This document shows positions 54,896 through 64,000 of a stretch of DNA of 64,000 nucleotides, piece after piece (position 1 is the stretch's first letter; the number at the start of each line of letters is the position of its first letter). A program made the translations under genes and the position numbers. This DNA comes from Micromonospora globbae (GTDB lineage Bacteria > Actinomycetota > Actinomycetes > Mycobacteriales > Micromonosporaceae): assembly GCF_003610785.1 (NCBI RefSeq), contig NZ_RAQQ01000023.1, positions 38,432 to 102,431 of the forward strand, read 5' to 3'. Below the pieces are notes generated by a model. It had not been told where the DNA came from. It did no database searches and saw only the letters and a program-made list of their open reading frames with translations.

Positions 54896-55930
54896 TTACG
54901 GGGATTGTGGGTTGGGGGTGGTTCGGGTGGTGGCGTGGGCGGCGGCGCGCACCAGCGCCGGGCCCCGGTAGATGAAGCCGGTGTAGAGCTGCACGAGGCT
55001 GGCGCCGGCGTCGGTCATCCGGGCCGCGTCGTCGGGGTCGACGATGCCGCCCACCCCGATGACCGGCAGCCGGCCACCGGTCTCCCGGTGCACGAACGAG
55101 ACCACCTCGCGGGCCCGCGCCGCGAGGGGCCGGCCGGAGAGCCCGCCGGTCTCGGCGCCCCGCGCCCGGTCGGTCGGGGCCAGGCCGTCACGGGCGAGCG
55201 TGGTGTTCGTGGCGATCACCCCGGCCGCGCCCCGGGCCAGGCAGACCTCCAGCAGTTCGGCGATCGCCGGCTCGGTGAGGTCCGGTGCGATCTTGACGAG
55301 GATCGGCTTCTCCCCCACCAGCGCCGCCAGGAGCGCGTCCAGGTGCGACCGGTCCTGCAGGGACCGCAGGCCCGGGGTGTTCGGCGAGGACACGTTGACC
55401 GCGAAGTAGTCGCCGTGCCCGCGCAGCGCCCGGTAGGAGGCGAGGTAGTCGTCCACGGCGTCCTCCAGCGGGGTCACCTTGGACTTGCCGAGCGAGATGC
55501 CCAGCGGCACGCCGAGCGGCCGGGGCAGCGCCGCCAGCCGGGCGGCCAGCGCCTCCGCGCCGGCGTTGTTGAAGCCCATCCGGTTCACCACGGCCTCGCT
55601 GTCGCGCAGGCGGAACAGCCGGGGCCGCGGGTTGCCGGGCTGTGCGTGGGCGGTCACCGTGCCCACCTCGACGAAGCCGAAGCCCAGCGCCGGCCACGCC
55701 GGCAGCGCCACGCCGTTCTTGTCCATCCCGGCCGCGAGGCCCACCGGGTTGGGGAACTCCACACCGAACACGGTGCGCGGGGCGCGTACCGCGTAGCGGG
55801 CGCGCAGCGCCGCCAGCAGGGCCGGCGAGCGGGACACGGCGGCGAGCCGCCGCAGCGTCCACTCGTGCGCGGTCTCCGCGTCCCCGCCGCCGATCCGGAA
55901 CAGGGCGGGCCGCAGAACCCGTTCGAACAT
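54896..55930 (-). CDS. pyrD: Dihydroorotate dehydrogenase (quinone), class 2
   Basis: 344 residues from ATG 55930 (a GTG two codons upstream is possible). 'FPNPVGLAAGMDKNGVALPA', 'GFNNAGAEALAARLAAL', 'YFAVNVSSPNTPGLRSLQD' with the catalytic Ser, and 'VIGVGGIVDPDDAARMTDAG' for FMN phosphate. Membrane-associated, passes electrons to quinone. The short C-terminal tail 'TTRTTPNPQSP' is unremarkable. Confidence 0.96.
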   Translation of the reverse strand: MFERVLRPALFRIGGGDAETAHEWTLRRLAAVSRSPALLAALRARYAVRAPRTVFGVEFPNPVGLAAGMDKNGVALPAWPALGFGFVEVGTVTAHAQPGNPRPRLFRLRDSEAVVNRMGFNNAGAEALAARLAALPRPLGVPLGISLGKSKVTPLEDAVDDYLASYRALRGHGDYFAVNVSSPNTPGLRSLQDRSHLDALLAALVGEKPILVKIAPDLTEPAIAELLEVCLARGAAGVIATNTTLARDGLAPTDRARGAETGGLSGRPLAARAREVVSFVHRETGGRLPVIGVGGIVDPDDAARMTDAGASLVQLYTGFIYRGPALVRAAAHATTRTTPNPQSP

Positions 55931-55963
55931 CACCACACCCGGCCCCCGCCCCGGCCCCAGCCA

Positions 55964-55993
55964 CCGCTCCCGCTCCCGCTCCCGCTCCCGCTC
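55964..55993. repeat. Hexanucleotide repeat (ccgctc) x5
   Basis: Five exact tandem copies immediately upstream of the pyrD start region. Length variation by slippage could alter spacing in front of pyrD. Confidence 0.9.
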
Positions 55994-55996
55994 CGG

Positions 55997-56053
55997 TGAT
56001 CATGAGGTTGGCGGGCGATCCGGAGATCGAACCCCCCGCCAACCTCATGATCA
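55997..56053. repeat. 19-bp-arm inverted repeat between carB and pyrD
   Basis: tgatcatgaggttggcggg (55997-56015) and its perfect reverse complement (56035-56053) flank a 19-base loop that holds a second small stem cgatc/gatcg. It can end the carB transcript or form a cruciform; the shape is that of a dispersed REP-type element. Confidence 0.85.
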
Positions 56054-56124
56054 ACGCGGTGAGGGTGATCGGCGCGGTGAGGGTGATCGGCGCGGTGAGG
56101 GCGATCGGCGCGGTGAGGAGGGCG
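56053..56124. repeat. 18-bp tandem repeat after carB
   Basis: Unit ggcgcggtgagggtgatc: a first copy (56053-56070, two changes), an exact copy (56071-56088), a third with one change (56089-56106) and a diverged fourth. Each unit is six codons long, so any overlapping frame stays open, but there is no start signal for it. Confidence 0.85.
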
Positions 56125-56138
56125 CGGGGGGCGGGCGG

Positions 56139-59509
<3,371 letters not shown>

Positions 59510-59510
<1 letters not shown>

Positions 59511-60646
59511 TACTTTCCGCCTTCGATCAGCTCGGCGAAGCGGTCGAAGAGGTAGTCCGCGTCGTGCGGGCCGGCCGCCGCCTCCGGGTGGTACTGGACG
59601 GTGAACGCGGGCACGTCCTTCGCCCGCAGCCCCTCGACCACGTTGTCGTTGAGGCACACATGGCTGACCTGGACGCCGCCGAACTCGGTGTCGATCACCT
59701 GGTCCGGGACGACGGCCCCGACCCCGGCGCCCGGCACCTGCACCGCGAAGCCGTGGTTGTGGCTGGTGACCTCGACCTTGCCGGTGGCCCGGTCGAGCAC
59801 CGGCTGGTTGATGCCGCGGTGGCCGTAGCCGAGCTTGTACGTCCCGAAGCCGAGCGCGCGCCCGAGGATCTGGCTGCCGAAGCAGATGCCGAACAGCGGG
59901 ATCCGCCGGCCCAGCACCTCCCGGGCCAGCGCCACCGGCCCGTCGGCGGTCGCCGGGTCGCCCGGACCGGGCGAGAAGAACACGGCGTCCGCGCCGGTGG
60001 CGAGCACGTCCTCGATGGTGGACGAGGCGGGCAGCACGTGCGTGGTGACCCCGCGGACGGCCAGCCGTCGCGGCACGTTGCGCTTGATCCCGAGGTCCAG
60101 CGCGGCGACCGTGAACCGGTGCTCACCCTGGGCCGGCACCACGTACGGCTCGGCGGTGGTCACCTCCGCCGAGAGGTCGGCGCCCACCATCTCCGGAGCC
60201 TGCCGGACGCGGGCCAGCAGCGCCCGCGGGTCGTCCTCGACGCTGGAGATGCCGACCCGCATCGCGCCGCGCTCCCGCAGGTGCCGCGTGAGCGCCCGGG
60301 TGTCCACGCCGCTGATGCCGACCACGCCCTCGGCGGCGAGCCGGTCCTCCAGCCCGCCCGTGGCGCGCCAGTTGGAGCCGATCCGGGCCGGGTCGCGCAC
60401 CACGTAGCCGGCGACCCAGATCCGCGACGACTCGTCGTCCTCACCGTTCACGCCGGTGTTGCCGATGTGCGGGGCGGTCTGCACGACCACCTGCCGGTGG
60501 TACGAGGGGTCGGTGAGGGTCTCCTGGTAGCCGGTCATGCCGGTGGTGAAGACGGCCTCACCGAAGGTCTCCCCCACGCTGCCGTACGCCTCACCGTGGA
60601 ACGTCCGTCCGTCCTCGAGGACGAGGATGGCGCTTCTGCGCTTCAT
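59510..60646 (-). CDS. carA: Carbamoyl phosphate synthase small subunit
   Basis: 378 residues. N-terminal CPSase domain 'AILVLEDGRTFHGEAYGSVG', then class I glutaminase: 'PLFGICFGSQILGRALGFGT' with the nucleophilic Cys, 'YHPEAAAGPHDADYLF' with His and Glu. Hydrolyses glutamine for CarB. The ATG overlaps the stop of the preceding mini-ORF (ATGA); Shine-Dalgarno GAAGGAAG lies inside that mini-ORF. Confidence 0.98.
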
Positions 60647-60765
60647 GCTGCACTTCCTTCGACGAACCGGGGGCTCCGCTCCGCAGCGCTCCTCGCCCGG
60701 TTCAGGTCCCTACCTTCGATCCGGACCGCGGGGCTCCGCTCCGCTGCGCTCCTCGCTCGGATCAC
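60643..60765 (-). CDS. Mini-ORF (40 codons) bridging pyrC and carA
   Basis: GTG 60765 overlaps the pyrC stop (GTGA) and the TGA at 60643 overlaps the carA ATG (ATGA). The product contains RARSAAERSP twice, 20 residues apart, reflecting a 60-bp direct repeat (60671-60696 and 60731-60756). The repeat period is a multiple of three, so the frame has been kept open. Likely a coupling linker; may be made in amounts equal to the enzymes. Confidence 0.5.
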   Translation of the reverse strand: MIRARSAAERSPAVRIEGRDLNRARSAAERSPRFVEGSAA

Positions 60766-62039
60766 CTGACTGCCTTTCCGTCGAGCACCGTCGCCTCGCC
60801 GCGCAGGAAGGTCGCCACGACGCGACCCGGCAGCGTCATCCCGGCGTACGGGGTGTTGCGGCTGAGGCTGGCCAGTTCCCCGGGCTCGACGACGCGGCGC
60901 GCCGCCGGGTCGACCAGGGTGAGGTTGGCCGGCGCGCCGGGCGCCGGGTCGACACCGTGCGACTCCAGGCCGGCGATCCGGGCCGGGGTGCGCGACATCC
61001 GCTCGGCGATGAGGTCCCAGCGCGGGCCGAGCACCTCCAGCGCGATCGACAGCGCCGTCTCCAGCCCCAGCATGCCGGGCCGGGCGTACGCCCACTCGCA
61101 CTCCTTGTCCTCCACGGCGTGCGGCGCGTGGTCGGTGGCGATCACGTCGATCACCCCGTCGGCCAGCGCGGCCCGCAGCGCGGCGACGTCGCCGTCGGTG
61201 CGCAGCGGGGGGTTGACCTTGTAGACCGGGTCGTACGTCTCGGCCCGGACGTCGGTGAGCAGCAGGTGGTGGGGCGTCACCTCGGCGGTGACCCGCACGC
61301 CGCGGGCCTTGGCGTGGCGCAGCACCTCGACGCTGCCCGCCGTGGAGACGTGGCACACGTGCAGCCGGCTGCCCACGTGCTCGGCGAGGAGCACGTCGCG
61401 GGCGATGATCGCCTCCTCGGCCACCGCCGGCCAGCCGGTCAGCCCGAGCCGGGTGGAGACCTCCCCCTCGTGCATCTGCGCGCCCTCGGTGAGGCGGGGC
61501 TCCTCCGCGTGCTGGGCGATGATCCCGTCGAACGCCTTCACGTACTCCAGCGCCCGGCGCATGAGGCGCGGGTCGGCCACGCAGTGCCCGTCGTCGGAGA
61601 AGATCCGCACCCGGGCCGCCGAGTCGGCCATCGCGCCGAGTTCGGCGAGCCGTTCGCCGGCGAGGCCGACGGTCACCGCCCCCACCGGTTGCACGTCGAC
61701 CAGGCCGGCCTCCCGGCCGAGCCGCCACACCTGCTCGACCACGCCCGCGGTGTCGGCCACCGGCGAGGTGTTCGCCATGGCGCACACGGCCGTGTACCCG
61801 CCGAGCGCCGCCGCCCGGGAACCGGACTCGACCGTCTCGGCGTCCTCCCGGCCCGGTTCGCGCAGGTGCGTGTGCAGGTCGACCAGGCCGGGCAGGGCGA
61901 CCAGCCCGTCGGCGTCGACCACGGTGGCTCCGGCGGCGCTGAGGCCGGAGCCGGCCTCGGCGACCACGCCGTCGCGGATCAGCAGGTCGGTCGGGGCGGC
62001 CCCGAGCGGGCTGACCCCCTTGATCAGGTACGCGCTCAC
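60762..62039 (-). CDS. pyrC: Dihydroorotase
   Basis: 425 residues from GTG 62039. Amidohydrolase of the class I (long) type: 'LPGLVDLHTHLREPGREDAE' with the HxH metal site, 'RIFSDDGHCVADPRLMRRAL', 'VTAEVTPHHLLLTD' and 'DVIATDHAPHAVEDKECEWA' with the catalytic Asp. Third pyrimidine step. Its start overlaps the stop of an upstream mini-ORF and its stop overlaps the start of another. Confidence 0.97.
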   Translation of the reverse strand: MSAYLIKGVSPLGAAPTDLLIRDGVVAEAGSGLSAAGATVVDADGLVALPGLVDLHTHLREPGREDAETVESGSRAAALGGYTAVCAMANTSPVADTAGVVEQVWRLGREAGLVDVQPVGAVTVGLAGERLAELGAMADSAARVRIFSDDGHCVADPRLMRRALEYVKAFDGIIAQHAEEPRLTEGAQMHEGEVSTRLGLTGWPAVAEEAIIARDVLLAEHVGSRLHVCHVSTAGSVEVLRHAKARGVRVTAEVTPHHLLLTDVRAETYDPVYKVNPPLRTDGDVAALRAALADGVIDVIATDHAPHAVEDKECEWAYARPGMLGLETALSIALEVLGPRWDLIAERMSRTPARIAGLESHGVDPAPGAPANLTLVDPAARRVVEPGELASLSRNTPYAGMTLPGRVVATFLRGEATVLDGKAVR

Positions 62040-62119
62040 GCCGCCACCTCGCTCCGCTCGGCGCCGGCCTGAGGCACGCCCGCACTCTGTCGATGATTCA
62101 CTCGCTGACGCTCGCTCAC
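62036..62119 (-). CDS. Mini-ORF (27 codons), second tandem copy, upstream of pyrC
   Basis: Begins with GTG overlapping the stop of the first copy and ends with TGA overlapping the pyrC GTG. Product starts 'MSERQRVNHRQSAGVPQAG' and ends 'AERSEVAA'. 80-bp period with the first copy, that is 84 bp minus the 4-bp overlap. Confidence 0.5.
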   Translation of the reverse strand: MSERQRVNHRQSAGVPQAGAERSEVAA

Positions 62120-62199
62120 GCCGCCACCTCGCTCCGCTCGGCGCCGGCCTGAGGCACCGTCGCACTGTGCCGATGATTCACTCGCTGACGCTCGCTCAT
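62116..62199 (-). CDS. Mini-ORF (27 codons), first tandem copy, after pyrB
   Basis: ATG overlaps the pyrB stop (ATGA). Product starts 'MSERQRVNHRHSATVPQAG' and ends 'AERSEVAA'; it differs from the next copy at three residues. Stop overlaps the next copy's GTG (GTGA). Together the two copies carry the ribosome from pyrB to pyrC with no untranslated base. Confidence 0.5.
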   Translation of the reverse strand: MSERQRVNHRHSATVPQAGAERSEVAA

Positions 62200-63122
62200 G
62201 CGTTGTTCCCCCCGAGCAGCAGGTAGAGGACGGCCATCCGGACGGAGACGCCGTTGGCGACCTGTTCGACGATGGTGGAGCGGGGTGAGTCGGCGACCTC
62301 GGGCGTGATCTCCATGCCCCGGTTCATGGGGCCGGGGTGCATGACGATCGCGTGCTCGGGCAGCCGCCGCATCCGGGGCCCGTCGAGCCCGTAGCGCCGG
62401 GCGTACTCGCGGGCGGAGGGGAAGTAGGAGTCGGTCATGCGCTCCCGCTGGACCCGCAGCATCATCACCACGTCCGAGGTCGGCAGCACCGCGTCGAGGT
62501 CGTAGCAGACGGTGGTGTCCGGCGCGAGCGCCGCCGCGATGTCGACCGGGATCAGCGTGGGCGGCCCGACCAGGGTCACCTTGGCGCCGAGGGTGGAGAG
62601 CAGCAGCACGTTCGAGCGGGCCACGCGGCTGTGCAGCACGTCGCCGACGACCGCGACGGACAGGCCGGCGAGCCGCCCCAGCCGGGAGCGCATGGTGTAC
62701 GCGTCGAGCAGCGCCTGGGTGGGGTGCTCGTGCGTGCCGTCGCCCGCGTTGACCACCGACCCGTCGACCCACTCGGCGAGCCGGTGCGCGGCGCCGGAGG
62801 CCGGGTGGCGCACGACCACCGCGTCGGCGCCCATCGCCTGGAGGGTCAGGGCCGTGTCCTTCAGGCTCTCGCCCTTGGCGACGCTGGAACCCTTCGCCGA
62901 GAAGTTGATCACGTCGGCGCTGAGCCGCTTCGCGGCGGCCTCGAACGAGATCCGGGTGCGGGTGGAGTCCTCGTAGAAGAGGTTGACCACGGTGCGCCCG
63001 CGCAGGGCGGGCAGCTTCTTGACCTCGCGTCCGGCGACGGTGGCCATCTCGGCGGCCGTGTCGAGGATCCGGGTGGCGGTGGCGGCGTCGAGGTCGGCGC
63101 CGGAGAGCAGGTGCCGGATCAT
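62196..63122 (-). CDS. pyrB: Aspartate carbamoyltransferase catalytic subunit
   Basis: 308 residues. 'FYEDSTRTRISFEAAAKRLS' is the carbamoyl phosphate S-T-R-T loop, 'SSVAKGESLKDTALTLQAM' the 80s loop with Lys, and 'HPGPMNRGMEI' the aspartate-side loop. Its ATG overlaps the pyrR stop by 4 bp. No regulatory subunit gene is present, as usual in actinobacteria. Confidence 0.98.
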   Translation of the reverse strand: MIRHLLSGADLDAATATRILDTAAEMATVAGREVKKLPALRGRTVVNLFYEDSTRTRISFEAAAKRLSADVINFSAKGSSVAKGESLKDTALTLQAMGADAVVVRHPASGAAHRLAEWVDGSVVNAGDGTHEHPTQALLDAYTMRSRLGRLAGLSVAVVGDVLHSRVARSNVLLLSTLGAKVTLVGPPTLIPVDIAAALAPDTTVCYDLDAVLPTSDVVMMLRVQRERMTDSYFPSAREYARRYGLDGPRMRRLPEHAIVMHPGPMNRGMEITPEVADSPRSTIVEQVANGVSVRMAVLYLLLGGNNA

Positions 63123-63703
63123 GCGGTGACCCCTCCGTAGAGCTTCACGCCGTCCGCGCCGTCGGTCTCGGCGAGCGTCACCTTCACGCTCTCGCTCAAC
63201 GACGTCGGGATGTTCTTGCCGACGTAGTCGGCCCGGATGGGCAGCTCGCGGTGGCCCCGGTCGACCAGGACGGCCAACTGCACCGAGGCGGGGCGGCCCA
63301 CGTCGTTCAGCGCGTCGAGGGCGGCCCGGACGGTCCGGCCGGAGAAGAGCACGTCGTCGACGAGGATGACCCGTTTGCCGTCGATTCCCCCGGTCGGCAC
63401 CTGGGTGGGACCGATCGCCCGGGTCGCGTGCCGGCGCAGGTCGTCGCGGTAGAGCGTGATGTCGAGCACGCCGACCGGGATGGCGACGTCCTCGAAGGTG
63501 CTGATCCGGGCGGCGAGGCGCCGGGCCAGCGGCGCGCCCCGGGTGGGGATGCCGAGCAGGACGGTGTCGGCGGCGCCCTGGGTCTTCTCGAGGATCTGGT
63601 GTGCGATGCGGTCGATGACGCGCTGCACGTCGGCGCTGGCGAGGATCACCTTCACCGAGGGTTGTCGCGCGGTCGGCGACTGGGCAGCCGGTGGGCAGGC
63701 CAC
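63119..63703 (-). CDS. pyrR: PyrR, pyrimidine operon regulator/uracil phosphoribosyltransferase
   Basis: 194 residues from GTG 63703, 6 bp after AAGGAGG. 'VQRVIDRIAHQILEK' and 'DTVLLGIPTRGAPLARRLAA' start the PRTase fold, 'VILVDDVLFSGRTVRAALDA' is the PRPP loop, 'LAVLVDRGHRELPIRADYVG' is the family hallmark. Binds UMP and then the pyr leader RNA. It heads the operon and probably controls its own translation through the adjacent RNA loop. Confidence 0.96.
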   Translation of the reverse strand: MACPPAAQSPTARQPSVKVILASADVQRVIDRIAHQILEKTQGAADTVLLGIPTRGAPLARRLAARISTFEDVAIPVGVLDITLYRDDLRRHATRAIGPTQVPTGGIDGKRVILVDDVLFSGRTVRAALDALNDVGRPASVQLAVLVDRGHRELPIRADYVGKNIPTSLSESVKVTLAETDGADGVKLYGGVTA

Positions 63704-63710
63704 GGCGGAC

Positions 63711-63738
63711 CTCCTTCCCCGCCTCACGGGACGGGTCG
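63711..63738 (-). promoter_or_regulatory. PyrR-binding RNA loop over the pyrR Shine-Dalgarno
   Basis: Minus-strand RNA ACCCGUCCCGUGAGGCGGGG fits the PyrR loop consensus (UCCNGNGAGGY) held between CCCG and CGGG arms, and the right arm runs directly into the Shine-Dalgarno AAGGAGG. UMP-loaded PyrR would block ribosome access, which is the translational mode known in mycobacteria, rather than the attenuation of Bacillus. Confidence 0.7.
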
Positions 63739-64000
63739 TTAAAGGACGTCGGACGCCTCCGGCGCGGCCGCGGACGGCCGGCGCGCAGGCTTCACGCCAC
63801 GTTACCAGTGGTCACCGGGTTGACCGCGGCCGGCCACTGACCACCGGATCAGCGCGGCGAAATGGGGATAACTCCCGTTACCTTTTTGATCGTCCCCAGC
63901 CGGGGACTGCTCGGTCGCCCGGCCCGGTATGACTTACTGCCCCTGTCGTACGGATGATCCGGGGGGTGTTGTCGCCGGGTCGGGTGGCGTCGACGGACCG
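63739..64000. other. Non-coding upstream region of the pyr operon
   Basis: About 260 bp with no convincing gene to the window end. TAACGT (63804-63799, minus strand) could be a -10 box, with no good -35. TAAC-tccc-GTTA (inverted 4-bp arms) at about 63870-63881 next to a T run (cctttttga) stands out as the only AT-richer element here. Confidence 0.4.

Noticed and set aside
56053..56124. Repeat peptide encoded by the 18-bp repeats
   Set aside because: The frame stays open only because the period is a multiple of three; there is no start codon with a ribosome binding site.

Overview
The window is very GC-rich, uses many GTG starts, and carries the arginine order argCJBDFRGH, an actinobacterial-type integration host factor (mIHF) gene and the pyrR-B-C-carA-carB-pyrD...pyrF-mihF-gmk-rpoZ-coaBC-metK-priA order. 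Together these point to an actinobacterial chromosome. Several intergenic repeat types and the overall protein style suggest the Micromonosporaceae (Micromonospora-like). The genus is an inference; no rRNA is present to test it. I see no tRNA, rRNA, CRISPR array, prophage or intact insertion sequence.

Layout. 1-7 kb: a partial methyltransferase, an acetyltransferase, two tandem universal stress proteins, a flavin monooxygenase/FMN reductase pair, a 3-methyladenine glycosylase and small proteins. 7-15.8 kb: the arginine operon argC-J-B-D-F-R-G-H on the minus strand, driven from a good promoter with a probable ARG box in front of argC. 15.97-21.6 kb: the most unusual block. It has a BTAD/SARP-type regulator with an NB-ARC-like ATPase domain, a minus-strand operon mauE-like/tlpA-like/ABC exporter, a divergent 71-residue peptide with ten cysteines, and a small S26 signal peptidase. 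21.6-28 kb: pheST, an rRNA methyltransferase and rplT-rpmI-infC, with a structured infC leader. 28-31 kb: PH-domain protein, DMT permease, hisG and hisE. 31-33.5 kb: a polar amino acid type ABC importer. 33.6-38.1 kb: FMN riboswitch plus ribD-ribE-ribM/pnuX-ribBA-ribH. 38-42 kb: response regulator with a GGDEF-like domain, rpe, and two tandem septum-formation-type lipoproteins. 42-46 kb: rsmB-like, fmt, def and a kinase fused to a ParB-like domain. 46.4-63.7 kb: priA, metK, coaBC, rpoZ, gmk, mihF, pyrF, bioA, pyrD, carB, carA, pyrC, pyrB and pyrR, headed by a PyrR-type RNA loop over the pyrR ribosome binding site.

How the parts work together. Most of the window is core metabolism: arginine, pyrimidine, riboflavin, the first steps of histidine, Phe-tRNA charging and translation initiation. 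Control elements can be seen directly in the DNA: ARG box, FMN riboswitch, PyrR loop, and an infC leader with a small upstream ORF and an attenuator hairpin. The likely new system is the cysteine-rich peptide locus. A small precursor with a non-Sec-like leader and an AAA/G cleavage site lies next to a MauE/TlpA thiol-redox pair, an ABC exporter without a peptidase domain, an S26 peptidase and a BTAD regulator. The mauE promoter has direct repeats 11 bp apart that end exactly 8 bp upstream of a -10 box, which is the geometry known for SARP activators. My inference is that this is a regulated secretion system for a multi-disulfide peptide.

A second pattern is repeated across the arg and pyr operons. 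Gaps between genes are filled by mini-ORFs of 17 to 40 codons whose start overlaps the upstream stop and whose stop overlaps the downstream start (ATGA or GTGA at both ends). Some are tandemly duplicated. They look like linkers that keep translation coupled and often carry the next gene's Shine-Dalgarno sequence.
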